Shown: piece after piece, positions 1-10,250 of the stretch | Numbering within the stretch: the first letter of the stretch is position 1 | Layout of the letters: each line of letters starts with the position of its first letter | Assembly (NCBI RefSeq): GCF_036248275.1 | Contig: NZ_CP109181.1 | Coordinates: 1,364,001 to 1,428,000 of the forward strand | Direction: 5' to 3' | Length of the DNA stretch: 64,000 nucleotides | DNA from: Streptomyces sp. NBC_01716 | GTDB lineage: Bacteria > Actinomycetota > Actinomycetes > Streptomycetales > Streptomycetaceae | The notes under the pieces: model-generated | Database searches by the model: none | What the model was told of the DNA's origin: nothing | The model's input: only the letters and a program-made list of their open reading frames with translations | Translations under genes and position numbers: made by a program

Positions 1-1
1 G

Positions 2-730
2 GCGGTCGGCCTCGGGCTCGGCGGCGCTGGGCTGCTGGACCACCCCGTGCTGAGCCTCGGCACGTCGGGCACGGTCTTCGCCGCCACGCGGACCAGGCCG
101 GCGTCGGCGGCACTGTCCGGGTTCGCGGCGGCCGACGGTACGTTCCTGCCGCTCGGCTGCACCCTGAACTGCACGCTCGCCGTCGACAAGGTCGCCGAGC
201 TGCTGCGCCTCGACCGCGAGGACGTGGCGCCGGGCGGGGAGGCGGTGCTGCTGCCGTACCTCGACGGCGAACGCACCCCCGACCTGCCGACCGCCTCGGG
301 CCTGCTGACGGGCCTGCGGCACGACACCACACCACAGCAGTTGCTGGGGGCGGCGTACGAGGGCGCGGCGGTGACGGTGCTGCGCGCGCTCGACGAGGTC
401 CTGCGCGCCTGCGGCCTCGACCCGGCGGACCCGGCGGTGGCGGGCAGGCCGCTGCGTCTGGTGGGCGGCGGCGCCCAGGGCCGTACGTGGGTGGAGACCG
501 TACGGCGCCTCTCCGGGCGCCCGGTGATCGTCCCGGAGAGCGGCGAGCTGGTCGCCCTGGGCGCTGCGGCGCTGGCGGCGTCGGCCGCGACGGACGAGGA
601 CCCGGTGGCGATCGCCGCCTCGTGGAAGACCGGCGACGGCCCCGAACTCCCGCCCGTGGCAAGGGACATGGAGACATGGGAGCGCGTCGGCTCGGTGCTG
701 GACCGGGCGGCTCCGAGCCTTCTCTCGTAG
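2..730 (+). CDS. xylB: Xylulokinase-like FGGY sugar kinase, 3' part
   Basis: This is the C-terminal 242 residues of a carbohydrate kinase; the start lies before the window. The segment opens with the Gly-rich stretch leading into LSLGTSGTVFA, the phosphate-binding turn of the second FGGY actin-like domain in xylulokinases, and later carries LVGGGAQGRTW, the ADP-binding motif of the family. The expected reaction is ATP-dependent phosphorylation of D-xylulose in the cytoplasm. The C-terminal tail is rather long and acidic. Substrate is assigned by family likeness only; another FGGY ketose or polyol kinase is possible. No other sugar gene lies downstream in the window. Confidence 0.8.
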   Translation, partial: AVGLGLGGAGLLDHPVLSLGTSGTVFAATRTRPASAALSGFAAADGTFLPLGCTLNCTLAVDKVAELLRLDREDVAPGGEAVLLPYLDGERTPDLPTASGLLTGLRHDTTPQQLLGAAYEGAAVTVLRALDEVLRACGLDPADPAVAGRPLRLVGGGAQGRTWVETVRRLSGRPVIVPESGELVALGAAALAASAATDEDPVAIAASWKTGDGPELPPVARDMETWERVGSVLDRAAPSLLS

Positions 731-905
731 GGCTGCTGGGGTCCCAGGGGCAGGTGGGGCAGCGGCGTGCGCGAGCGCGTCGGCGCGCTCTCCCCGCCCT
801 GCCGGCGCACGCCTCCGGGGCCCTCTTGATGGCGGGTCGGGAACAGCCCTACCCTGCCGGTCTGCGCGGCGTCGCCGCGCGCCGGAGGAGGGACGAGACC
901 CGCCC

Positions 906-2027
906 ATGTCCGACGCAACGAAAGACGACGCGCTCTCCGACGATCTGCCCGACGCGGACATACTCAAGGCGCTCGCGCCCTACCTGGCCAAGGACGGCGG
1001 CGCGGGTGCCGGCCCCCTCCGGATCCGGGACGTCGAGCGACGGCAGCTGGTGCGCTGCGATGTCGTCCGCTTCACGGAGCGACGCACCGAGACCCAGCGG
1101 ACCGCCTTCGGTACGGAGGACCTGTCGGCACTGCCTCTTTACGAGGGCGCCATCAAGGACCACCCCCTGCCTGCCCCCGAAGGGCCCGCCAGACTCACCC
1201 TGATCCGCTCCGGCTCCTACCGGCTGGTGCCCTGTCCGTGCGACAACGGGACGCAGCGGTGCGCCAGTTGCTCCGGCGGCGGCCGGCATCCGTGTTCCTG
1301 CCGCAACGAGCCGCCCACGTGCGACGTGTGCCTGGACGTCGCCCCCTGCACCCAGTGCGAGACGACGGGCCGGCGCCGTACCCGTACGACGAAGGCCCGG
1401 CCCGCCGCGACCGGTGCGCGCGCCACGGCGCCGGGCGCCCAGCGGATCACCTGCGCGGTGTGCGGCACCGCCGATGCCGCCTGCCCGCGCTGCTCTGGCC
1501 GGGGCAGGATCCGGTGCCCGCTGTGCGACGGCCGGGGGCACGAGACGTGCGCGCGCTGCTCGGGGCGGGGTGTCGGCACGCACGAGGTGTGCGGCGGCCG
1601 GGGCAGCATCTCCCACTGGGTGGAGGGAACGGTCGATTACGCGAACGAGAAGGCGTCCCTGTGGCTCCCCAGGCCGGACTGGCCCGACAAGGTCCGGGAC
1701 CGGCTGGCCGGCGCCGCGCGATGGCGGCAGCGCGACCTCCCGCCGGGCGGCGGGGTGCCCGCCGGCGTCGACGACGAACACCGCGCGGCCGTGTCGGCGC
1801 ACCTCGCGCGCGGGACGGTGGAGCTGTCCCGGCGGGTGACCCTCGAAACCTGCCCGCTGGCCCGGGTGGAGCTGATGGACGATCCGAACCGGGTCTTCTA
1901 CGTCTTCCCCGGCACCCGGCGGCTCGAAGTCGTCCCGACCCTGTCGAACCAGTTGAAGCGGCGGCTGATCGCGGCCGGGGCGGTCATCGTGATCATCGTG
2001 GTCCTGATCCTGTGGGTGGCCGCCTGA
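906..2027 (+). CDS. Cys-rich DnaJ-like zinc-finger membrane protein
   Basis: A 373-residue protein of unknown role. Two cysteine clusters, about residues 108-155 and 183-235, contain repeated CxxC and CxxCxGxG-like units such as CPRCSGRG and CARCSGRG, which resemble the zinc-binding hinge of DnaJ. There is no J domain. The N-terminus is acidic, and the last 20 residues form one hydrophobic helix ending in WVAA, so the protein is probably tail-anchored with the zinc region in the cytoplasm. It stands alone between the kinase and a convergent LysR gene, whose stop codon is only 18 bases away. The ATG gives a sensible acidic start; a weak GGAGGA-like sequence lies about ten bases upstream. Confidence 0.7.
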   Translation: MSDATKDDALSDDLPDADILKALAPYLAKDGGAGAGPLRIRDVERRQLVRCDVVRFTERRTETQRTAFGTEDLSALPLYEGAIKDHPLPAPEGPARLTLIRSGSYRLVPCPCDNGTQRCASCSGGGRHPCSCRNEPPTCDVCLDVAPCTQCETTGRRRTRTTKARPAATGARATAPGAQRITCAVCGTADAACPRCSGRGRIRCPLCDGRGHETCARCSGRGVGTHEVCGGRGSISHWVEGTVDYANEKASLWLPRPDWPDKVRDRLAGAARWRQRDLPPGGGVPAGVDDEHRAAVSAHLARGTVELSRRVTLETCPLARVELMDDPNRVFYVFPGTRRLEVVPTLSNQLKRRLIAAGAVIVIIVVLILWVAA

Positions 2028-2045
2028 GCCGAGCCGCTCAGGCCG

Positions 2046-2960
2046 TCAGCCCGTCGTCAGGCCCGACGCCGATTCCGTCAGCGCGTCCAGGACCGGGCGG
2101 ATCAGCGGGTGGTGCTCCGCGCCCCTGCGGACCGCTGCGAAGACCCGGCGCGTGGCGGGCGGGCCGGACACCGGGCGTACCACCGTGCCCTTCAGCTCCA
2201 TCCCGCGCAGCGCCGAGCGCGGGACGAGCGCCACCCCCGCGCCGGCGCCCGCGAGGGCGACCACCGCGCGGAAGTCGTCCGACGAGTGCACCAGGCGCGG
2301 TTCGAAGCCCGCCAACTCGCAGGCCAGGCGCATCACTTCGTGGCACGGGTTGCCCGGGTACGGGCTGATCCAGTCGCTGTCCGACAGTTCAGCGAGCGGG
2401 ACCTCGATCTCGCGGCAGAGCGGGTGCCCCTCGGGCAGGACGGCGTCGAACGGTTCGGCGTAGAGCGGTACGCGCGACAGGCGTGGGTCGTCCTCCGTGG
2501 GCGCGCCCCGGTATTCGACGGCCAGCGCCACGTCCGCCTGCCCGTCGAGCAGCAGGGGCAGGCTCTCGTCGCCCTCGGAGTCCCGTACCCGTACGCGGAT
2601 GCCCGGGTGTGAGCCGGCGAGCTGTGCGATCGCGGGGGCCAGCACCTCGGCGATCCCGGTGGCGAACGCTGCGACCGTGATCTCCCCGGCCGCCCCGCCC
2701 GCGTACGCCGCCAGCTCGGCCTCGGCCCGCTCCAGCTGTGAGAGGACCGCGTGGGCGTGTGTGAGCAGGATCTCCCCGGCCGCCGTCAGCCGTACGCCCC
2801 TGCCGCTGCGGGTCAGCAGCGCGTGGCCGGTCTCCTGCTCCAGCGCGGCGAGCTGCTGGGAGACGGCCGACGGGGTCAGATACAGCGCGGCGGCCGCGGC
2901 GGTCACCGTACGGTGGTCCGCCACGGCTCGCAGGATGCGCAGTCGCCGGGGGTCGATCAC
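2046..2960 (-). CDS. LysR-family transcriptional regulator
   Basis: A 304-residue regulator of standard LysR length. An N-terminal winged HTH (residues 1-60, with a VTAAAAALYLTPSAVSQQL helix-turn-helix) is followed by a periplasmic-binding-like effector domain with the usual EITVAAF opening near residue 95. It starts at GTG. It lies 57 bases downstream of kbl on the same strand and could be read through from tdh-kbl, but regulation of those genes is not shown. LysR regulators often sit divergently from their target, and this one does not. The effector is unknown. Confidence 0.88.
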   Translation of the reverse strand: MIDPRRLRILRAVADHRTVTAAAAALYLTPSAVSQQLAALEQETGHALLTRSGRGVRLTAAGEILLTHAHAVLSQLERAEAELAAYAGGAAGEITVAAFATGIAEVLAPAIAQLAGSHPGIRVRVRDSEGDESLPLLLDGQADVALAVEYRGAPTEDDPRLSRVPLYAEPFDAVLPEGHPLCREIEVPLAELSDSDWISPYPGNPCHEVMRLACELAGFEPRLVHSSDDFRAVVALAGAGAGVALVPRSALRGMELKGTVVRPVSGPPATRRVFAAVRRGAEHHPLIRPVLDALTESASGLTTG

Positions 2961-3017
2961 TCAGCCATGGTGCCAGGCCACGGCGACTTCGGGCCGGGCC
3001 CCATCGGGCCGTGCCCG

Positions 3018-4199
<1,182 letters not shown>

Positions 4200-4278
4200 A
4201 ACAGGACTCCCGGGAGAGGGGCGGGCGAGGTGCGGGCGGGCGAGGTGAGGTTGGTGTGCGGGAGGAGCGGGCCGGCTG

Positions 4279-5304
4279 TCAGGCCCAGTTGAGGATGATC
4301 TTGCCGCCGGTGGCTCTCGCCGCCTCGTCGAAGGCCGCGTCGAAGTCCTCGTAGCCGTAAGTGCCGGTGATGACGGGCCCGAGGTCGAGTCCGCCTTCGA
4401 GCAGCACGGTCATCGCGTACCACGTCTCGAACATCTCACGGCCGTAGATGCCCTTCACCGTGATCATCGAGGTCACGATCTTCGCCCAGTCGACGGCGAA
4501 CTCCTTCGCTGGCAGCCCCAGCATGGCGATCCGGCCGCCGTGCGTCATGTTGTCGACCATGTCGCGCATCGCCTCCGGGCGGCCGGACATCTCCAGTCCG
4601 ACGTCGAACCCCTCTTTGAGGCCGAGCCGCCGCTGCGCCTCGGCGATGCCGGTGTGCGACACGTCGAGCGCGAGCGTGGCGCCGACCTTGCGGGCGATCT
4701 CCAGACGCTCGGGGCTGACGTCGGTGATGACGATGTTGCGGGCGCCCGCGTGCCGGGCGACGGCCGCCGCCATGATGCCGATCGGGCCCGCGCCGGTGAT
4801 CAGCACGTCCTCACCGACGAGGGGGAAGGTGAGCGCGGTGTGCACGGCGTTGCCGAACGGGTCGAAGATCGCCGCGATGTCGAGGTCGACGGGGGCGCGG
4901 TGGACCCAGACGTTCGACGCGGGCAGCGCGACGTACTCGGCGAACGCTCCGTCGCGGCCGACCCCGAGTCCGACGGTGCTGCGGCACAGATGTCTGCGGC
5001 CGGCCAGACAGTTACGGCATTTGCCGCAGACCAGATGTCCTTCGCCGCTCACGAGGTCACCGACGGCGATGTCGTGGACGTCGGAGCCGACGGAAGCGAC
5101 CTCGCCGACGAATTCGTGACCAAGAACACGTGGCACGTCGACCGCCTGCCGGGCCCAGCCGTCCCAGGCACGGATGTGCAGATCGGTACCGCAGATGCCC
5201 GTACGGAGCACCTTGATGAGTACGTCGCCGGGCCCGGTCTCCGGCTCGGGCACATCGGTGAGCCGGAGCCCCGGCTCGGCCGTCAGCTTCACAAGTGCCT
5301 TCAT
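4279..5304 (-). CDS. tdh: L-threonine 3-dehydrogenase
   Basis: A 341-residue zinc-dependent medium-chain dehydrogenase that oxidises L-threonine with NAD to 2-amino-3-ketobutyrate. [11 protein letters not shown] holds the catalytic-zinc cysteine, GHEFVGEV the zinc His-Glu, a four-cysteine structural zinc lobe starts at CGKCRNC, and GAGPIG is the NAD-binding loop. The start at 5304 (MKALVKL) matches Tdh N-termini. The open frame runs upstream to 5457, but that extension is Arg/Pro-rich and unlike the family. It forms an operon with kbl. Confidence 0.94.
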   Translation of the reverse strand: MKALVKLTAEPGLRLTDVPEPETGPGDVLIKVLRTGICGTDLHIRAWDGWARQAVDVPRVLGHEFVGEVASVGSDVHDIAVGDLVSGEGHLVCGKCRNCLAGRRHLCRSTVGLGVGRDGAFAEYVALPASNVWVHRAPVDLDIAAIFDPFGNAVHTALTFPLVGEDVLITGAGPIGIMAAAVARHAGARNIVITDVSPERLEIARKVGATLALDVSHTGIAEAQRRLGLKEGFDVGLEMSGRPEAMRDMVDNMTHGGRIAMLGLPAKEFAVDWAKIVTSMITVKGIYGREMFETWYAMTVLLEGGLDLGPVITGTYGYEDFDAAFDEAARATGGKIILNWA

Positions 5305-5654
5305 CGGTGCGGCTCCAGGCGGTGCGGTCCAGGTGCGGACGGAGTGCGGAGGGGGTGCGGACAGACGCGGACCGGGGCGCGGGCGCGGGTGCGCCGCGCG
5401 TGCGGACGCGATCAATGCTGGTCGATCCCGGCACCAATCTCCCGTCGGCAGGACCATTCAGTCCATCGAGGATTTCTTAAGCGGGCCGACAGACAAGCTT
5501 CACGCGACTCGGAAGCCGGGCGGTGGACCGAACCGGAAACCAGGTAAGAAATCGACCACTTGTGCGTACCCAAGTACGGCAACCGCGAGATGGCGCGCCG
5601 CCACTCCCCTTACGATCGGTGGCCACCGCGAGTCATGAGTGGGAGTGAGACAGC
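5305..5654. other. Divergent intergenic region between tdh and the CAP-protein gene
   Basis: This 350-base non-coding stretch must hold the promoters for tdh-kbl (leftward) and for the CAP-domain gene (rightward). A locally AT-richer patch around 5460-5480 (TTTCTTAAG) and another at 5545-5575 stand out from the GC-rich background. No convincing -35/-10 pair could be fixed. No RNA gene or repeat was seen. Confidence 0.4.
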
Positions 5655-7262
5655 GTGAGCAGTCCGTTCAAGGCCTCAGAGGTCAAGGCGGCGCGGGCCG
5701 GGGACCGGGCGGCCAGGGACCGGCTCGGCCAGGAGTCGCTGCCGCTCGTCCACCAGCTCGTCGGCCACGCCCTGCACGGGCACCCCGAGGTGGGGGCCGT
5801 GGCGCGGGAGACGGTGCGCCATGCCATCGACGGCCTCGACGGGCTGCGCCGCCCGGCCGACTTCCGTCCGTATCTGGTCACGACCACGGTCGCCAGGATC
5901 CGTGAGCACGCGGACTATCTGTACGACCCGGCCCTCCACCGCCCCGACTTCGACTTCGTGGATCTGATGATCAGCCGTCTCGGTCTGACCGGTCAGCACC
6001 GGGAGGTCGCCGAGGCCACGCGGTGGGTCGACCGGGAGCACCACACGCTGGTGGCGCTGTGGTGGCTGGAGTGCGCCGGTGAACTCACCCGGCCCGAGGT
6101 CGCCGCCGCCCTCACCGCCGACACCCAGCACGTGGCGGCCCGGGTCGAGCGGATGGAACACGAGCTGGAGACCGCCCGCGTGGTGGTCCGCGCGCTGTCG
6201 GCCGAGCCGCCGTGCGTGCTGCTGGAGCAGTTGACCGGCGGCTGGGGCGGCATACCGTCCCCGCTCTGGCGTGAGCGAATAGCCGGGCACATCTACGAGT
6301 GCACCGTCTGCTCCGGGTACGCGGCCGGTCTGGTGCCCGCCGACATCCTCGTGGCCGACCTCCCGCCGGTGCCGCTCGACTCCCGTCCGGGCCCGTCCGG
6401 GTCCCCGTCGTCCGCGCACGGCCACGTCGGTGCGGGCCACGGCAGCGTCTCCGCCGGCGGCGACGACGCCGGGGCCCGGGGCCGTACGCGGGCCAGGGAC
6501 GCCCAGCGCCGCGACCGGCGGGCGAAACGGCGCCGCGTCGTCACCGTGACCGCCGCCGTCGCCGCGCTGGTCGCCGCCGCGGGCGCGGCCCAGTTCGTCT
6601 CGGGCGAGCGGAACAACGACGAGTCGCGCGCCTCCACCGCCGTCGAGCCGGAAACACTGGAGCCCAAGTCGGCGGTGAGCCCGACGAAGTCGGCCGGCCC
6701 CTCGCCCTCCCCCTCGCGCACCAGCGCGAGCCCTTCGCCCTCGCCGACCCGCTCGCCCTCCAAGAAGGCGGCGAAGCCGAGCAAGCCCGCGCCGGACCCG
6801 CGCCCCACCACCGCCGAACCGGGCCCGAAGCCCGATCCGAAGCCCACGACGAACGAACCCGAGCCGGGCGGCGGCGGTGGCGGCTTCGCCGAGCAGGTCA
6901 CCACGCTCGTCAACTCCGAGCGTTCCAAGGCCGGTTGTGGTCCGGTGACCGCCAACTCCCAGTTGGAGACGGCCGCGCTGCGCCACTCCCAGGACATGGC
7001 GGCCAAGGACTACTTCGACCACACCAGCCCGGACGGCAGGGACCCGGGCGACCGCATCACGGCGGCGGGCTACCGGTGGACCACCTACGGCGAGAACATC
7101 GCGAGGGGCCAGCAGACGCCCGCCTCGGTGATGGAAGGCTGGATGAACAGTCCCGGCCACCGGGCCAACATCCTCAACTGCGCCTTCAAGGAGATCGGTG
7201 TCGGCGTCCACGACGCGTCCGGCGGACCGTGGTGGACCCAGGCGTTCGGCGCGCGCGGCTGA
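5655..7262 (+). CDS. Membrane-anchored CAP/SCP protein with sigma-like and ZAS-like N-terminus
   Basis: A 535-residue composite protein. Residues 1-180 are helical and open with the FKASEVKAARAGDRAARDRL pattern of ECF-type sigma factor N-termini. At His212-Cys216-Cys219 there is an HxxxCxxC motif like that of zinc anti-sigma (ZAS) domains. One transmembrane helix lies near 295-316, followed by a Ser/Pro/Lys-rich linker of about 90 residues, and residues 410-533 form a CAP domain with HSQDMAAKDYFDHTSPDG and GENIARG motifs. The orientation predicts a cytosolic N-terminus and an external CAP domain. The GTG at 5655 has a GGGAGTGAGA sequence a few bases upstream. The function is unknown; neither sigma-factor nor anti-sigma activity has been shown. 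Confidence 0.8.
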   Translation: MSSPFKASEVKAARAGDRAARDRLGQESLPLVHQLVGHALHGHPEVGAVARETVRHAIDGLDGLRRPADFRPYLVTTTVARIREHADYLYDPALHRPDFDFVDLMISRLGLTGQHREVAEATRWVDREHHTLVALWWLECAGELTRPEVAAALTADTQHVAARVERMEHELETARVVVRALSAEPPCVLLEQLTGGWGGIPSPLWRERIAGHIYECTVCSGYAAGLVPADILVADLPPVPLDSRPGPSGSPSSAHGHVGAGHGSVSAGGDDAGARGRTRARDAQRRDRRAKRRRVVTVTAAVAALVAAAGAAQFVSGERNNDESRASTAVEPETLEPKSAVSPTKSAGPSPSPSRTSASPSPSPTRSPSKKAAKPSKPAPDPRPTTAEPGPKPDPKPTTNEPEPGGGGGGFAEQVTTLVNSERSKAGCGPVTANSQLETAALRHSQDMAAKDYFDHTSPDGRDPGDRITAAGYRWTTYGENIARGQQTPASVMEGWMNSPGHRANILNCAFKEIGVGVHDASGGPWWTQAFGARG

Positions 7263-7359
7263 GGCCGCACCGGGAACCCGGCGGATCGATTACGGCCTGT
7301 GATCCCGGACACGCCACATACGGTCATTTCCGGCCAGGCATAGGTCAGCCGCACAGTTA

Positions 7360-7387
7360 TTGACGAACCGTCATGGGCATATACGCT
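7360..7387 (+). promoter_or_regulatory. Putative vegetative promoter for the terpene cyclase
   Basis: TTGACG at 7360-7365 and TACGCT at 7382-7387 are separated by 16 bases, a fair match to Streptomyces HrdB-type promoters. It would leave a leader of roughly 85 bases before the ATG at 7481. The spacer is one or two bases shorter than ideal. This is inferred from sequence alone. Confidence 0.4.
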
Positions 7388-7480
7388 CCACTCGAACAGT
7401 CCCCGCCCCACAACACCCCGCCCCGCGCTCGCAGTTCACTGAACCAGCCCTGCGCTCACACATCTCCCAGGAGGCCGGTC

Positions 7481-8563
7481 ATGACGTGCGTCGAGGAACA
7501 GGCCCTGGCCCGGCAGCTGCCTGCCGTGCCGTTCTACTGCCCGGTGGAACCGGCCGCGCATCCCGGCGCCGACGTCCTCAACGACCTCACGGTTGAGTGG
7601 ATGCTGCGCCAGAATCTCGATACCGACGAGCAGCAGCGCAAGCGCCTCTCCGTCTGCGACTTCGGCGGGCTCACGGCATCGACGATGCCGTACGGGAAGC
7701 TCGAACCGCTCACGCTGATGGCCAAGCTGCACGCCGTGCTCTTCTCCCTCGACGACGGTGTCTGCGACGAGACCGACGCCACCGCCGATCTGATGGCACA
7801 GGAGTCCTCCCGCATCATGCGCGCGGTCGAGGCCCCGGCCACCGGCTCCCGCGCGGACTCACCGCACACCGCCGCGCTGCGCGCGCTGCGGACGGAGCTG
7901 GAGCGGTACGCGTCCCCGCCGCAACTGCGCCGCTGGACCGATGCCATGCGGGTGTACACCTCGGGTCTGGTGTGGGAGGCGTCCTGGCGCAGAAGCGCCG
8001 ATCTGCCGTCGCTCAACGACTACATCACCCTGTGGATGCGGGCCATAGGCATGGCACCGTCCACCGCGATGATCGAGATAGTGGGCGGATTCGCCTTACG
8101 GGACGAGGAGTTGGCGGACCCGCGTGTCCAGGCGCTCACCGAGATCGTCTGGACGCTGGTCAGCTGGGACAACGACCTCTACTCCCGGAACAAGGAACTG
8201 CTGCGCGCGGGCGACGACCTCAATCTGATCGACGTGCTCTGCCAGGAGCTCGGCTGCGAGCCGCGTGAAGCGCTGATTCACGCCGTGGCCATGCGGGACC
8301 GGGTGATGGTGCTGCACGCCCGGCTGAGCGAGCAGGTCCTTCTCGACGCGAGCAACGAACTGCGCGGCTACGTCGAGGGGTTGGGGCAGTTCGTCCGGGG
8401 CCATCTGGACTGGGCGTCGGTCTGCCCCCGCTACTCGGTGCCGTCGGGACCGGCGGCGGAGCCGGGGGGCTGGTGGAAGCGGTACCCCTCCGACTCGGGC
8501 ACCGAGCCGCTGCCGTTCCCCACCATCTCGTGGTGGTGGGAGCAGCTGGACACCGAGCGCTGA
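7481..8563 (+). CDS. Class I terpene cyclase (sesquiterpene-synthase type)
   Basis: A 360-residue enzyme expected to ionise and cyclise a prenyl diphosphate, probably farnesyl diphosphate, in the cytoplasm. The Asp-rich Mg-binding motif is DDGVCD at residues 91-96. The second Mg site is NDLYSRNKE from Asn231, a perfect NDxxSxxKE triad. The C-terminal CPRY carries the conserved Arg-Tyr pair. The start at 7481 is chosen because CAGGAGG ends six bases upstream; the frame also extends to 7373 with an unlike N-terminus. The gene ends 31 bases from the convergent CYP157-like P450 of the conservon. The product cannot be told from sequence; geosmin and 2-methylisoborneol synthases are unlikely from size and context. 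Confidence 0.88.
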   Translation: MTCVEEQALARQLPAVPFYCPVEPAAHPGADVLNDLTVEWMLRQNLDTDEQQRKRLSVCDFGGLTASTMPYGKLEPLTLMAKLHAVLFSLDDGVCDETDATADLMAQESSRIMRAVEAPATGSRADSPHTAALRALRTELERYASPPQLRRWTDAMRVYTSGLVWEASWRRSADLPSLNDYITLWMRAIGMAPSTAMIEIVGGFALRDEELADPRVQALTEIVWTLVSWDNDLYSRNKELLRAGDDLNLIDVLCQELGCEPREALIHAVAMRDRVMVLHARLSEQVLLDASNELRGYVEGLGQFVRGHLDWASVCPRYSVPSGPAAEPGGWWKRYPSDSGTEPLPFPTISWWWEQLDTER

Positions 8564-8594
8564 GCGTCCGGCCCGCCCCCACCCATCACCGCTG

Positions 8595-10163
8595 TCAGTA
8601 CCCCCGCCACCACCGCGCCACTGCCTGCAACGCGCGGGCCGGCGCGCCGGGGCGGCGTTGTGCCGGAATCCCCGCGGCCGGCGCCGGCGGTACGGGCGCC
8701 GGTGCTACGGCGGGCGCTACGGGCGCCGGCGACGCGGACGGCGGTACGGCGGGCCCGCCCGGTGCGGCCTGCGCGGCCCCCGGGCGGGGCGACTCCACCC
8801 GCCACTCGCCGCGCGGCGCGCGCTCGGGCGTCGCCGACGGCGGCCCGACGACATCCTGCGGCGGGCGCGCCACGAAGGTCACCGGCAGCTCTTGGAGGTG
8901 CCGCGACATGAGCGTCGACGACCAGCGCAAGTCCTCCTCGGGCACGGCCAGTTGGATGTCGGGCAGGCGCAGCAGCAGCGCGTCGATGCCGGTGTCGGCG
9001 ATCGCGCGCCCGATGTCCTGGCCGGGGCACTCGTGCGGGCCGCCGCTGAAGGCGAGATGGGCGCGGTTGCCCTGCATGGACGCGTTGACGTCGGGCCGTA
9101 CCGTCGGGTCGACGTTGGCCGCGGCGATCCCGACGACGAGCGCGTCGCCCGCCTTGATCCGCTGCCCGCCGAGTTCGGTGTCGCCGACGGCCCAGCGGCC
9201 GAAGATGGTGGTGAACGGCGGCTCGTCCCAGAGGGTCTGCTCGACCGCCTCGGGCAGCGTCATATGGCCGCCGCTGAGCTGGGCCCGGAAGCGCGGATCG
9301 GTGAGGACCATCCGGAGCACGTTGGCGATGAGGTTGGCCGTGGTCTCGTACGCGGCGATGAGCACCAGCCGCAGATGCTGGGCGACCTCCGTGTCGGTGA
9401 GTCCGGCCGGGTGCTCGATCAGCCAGCTCGCGAAGTCCTCCTCGGGCGCCGCGCGCCGGCGGGCGACCAGCCGGTCCAGGACGCCCATCACGTAGGCGTT
9501 GCTCTCGACGGCCGTCTCCGTGCCCTTGATCATGTCGCGGGCGGACTCGACCAGCCGTTCGTTGTACTCCTCGGGCATACCGAGGATCTGTGCCATCACC
9601 ATCATCGGCAGATGCTCGGCGAAGCGGCTGACGAGATCGGCCTTGCCCGCCTGGCAGAACTCGTTGACGAGCCGGTTGCTGTAGCGGTTGATGAAGCGCC
9701 GTACGCCCCGGTGGTCGATCCGGCCGATCGAGTCGGTGACGGCGCCGCGCAGCCGCTCGTGGTCGGCGCCGTCCGCGAAGACGCAGATGGGCTGCCAGCT
9801 GAAGATGGGCGCGAGGGGGTGGTCGGGGGCCACGCTGCCGTCGTTGACGGCGCGCCAGCGGCGCGAGTCCCGCGAGAACTGCGAGGGGGTACGCGTCATG
9901 TGCAGGTTCTCGCTGTGGCCGAGAACCAGCCAGGCGGGTACGTCGCCGTGCAGCAGGACCGGCGCCACCGAACCGTGCTCGGCGCGCAGCTTCTCGTACA
10001 GGCCCGCGGCGTCGTTCTCGGCCTCGGGGCCGTAGAGCCGCCGCAGCCCGGTGGGCGCCAGGTCGCCGACGAGGGCGTCGCCGACGAGCCCGTGGGCCGG
10101 GCAGCCCGGCGGCGGGCCGGCGGGTCCGTCCGTTCCCGGCCGGTGCGAAGAGGGCGTTGTCAC
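8595..10163 (-). CDS. cvnE: CYP157-like cytochrome P450 of the conservon (CvnE)
   Basis: A 522-residue P450. The heme loop is FSGGPHECPGQDIG with Cys379 as axial ligand, and the I-helix reads AAYETTANLI. At the K-helix, where almost all P450s have ExxR, the sequence is AVEQTLWDEPP, so the motif is replaced by QTLW. Loss of ExxR is a known mark of the CYP157 family, whose members lie next to conservons. The last 80 or so residues form a Pro/Ala-rich tail not found in typical P450s. It follows cvnD by 87 bases on the same strand and starts with GTG. The substrate is unknown, and a regulatory or electron-transfer role with the Cvn complex is as likely as catalysis. Confidence 0.9.
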   Translation of the reverse strand: MTTPSSHRPGTDGPAGPPPGCPAHGLVGDALVGDLAPTGLRRLYGPEAENDAAGLYEKLRAEHGSVAPVLLHGDVPAWLVLGHSENLHMTRTPSQFSRDSRRWRAVNDGSVAPDHPLAPIFSWQPICVFADGADHERLRGAVTDSIGRIDHRGVRRFINRYSNRLVNEFCQAGKADLVSRFAEHLPMMVMAQILGMPEEYNERLVESARDMIKGTETAVESNAYVMGVLDRLVARRRAAPEEDFASWLIEHPAGLTDTEVAQHLRLVLIAAYETTANLIANVLRMVLTDPRFRAQLSGGHMTLPEAVEQTLWDEPPFTTIFGRWAVGDTELGGQRIKAGDALVVGIAAANVDPTVRPDVNASMQGNRAHLAFSGGPHECPGQDIGRAIADTGIDALLLRLPDIQLAVPEEDLRWSSTLMSRHLQELPVTFVARPPQDVVGPPSATPERAPRGEWRVESPRPGAAQAAPGGPAVPPSASPAPVAPAVAPAPVPPAPAAGIPAQRRPGAPARALQAVARWWRGY

Positions 10164-10250
10164 GGTCGCTCCAGAGATGGGAGGAGTCCAGGGATGGGCA
10201 AGTGGGGGGGGGAAGAGCCCGGGGACGGGCAGGGTGGGGAAAAGAGGGGA

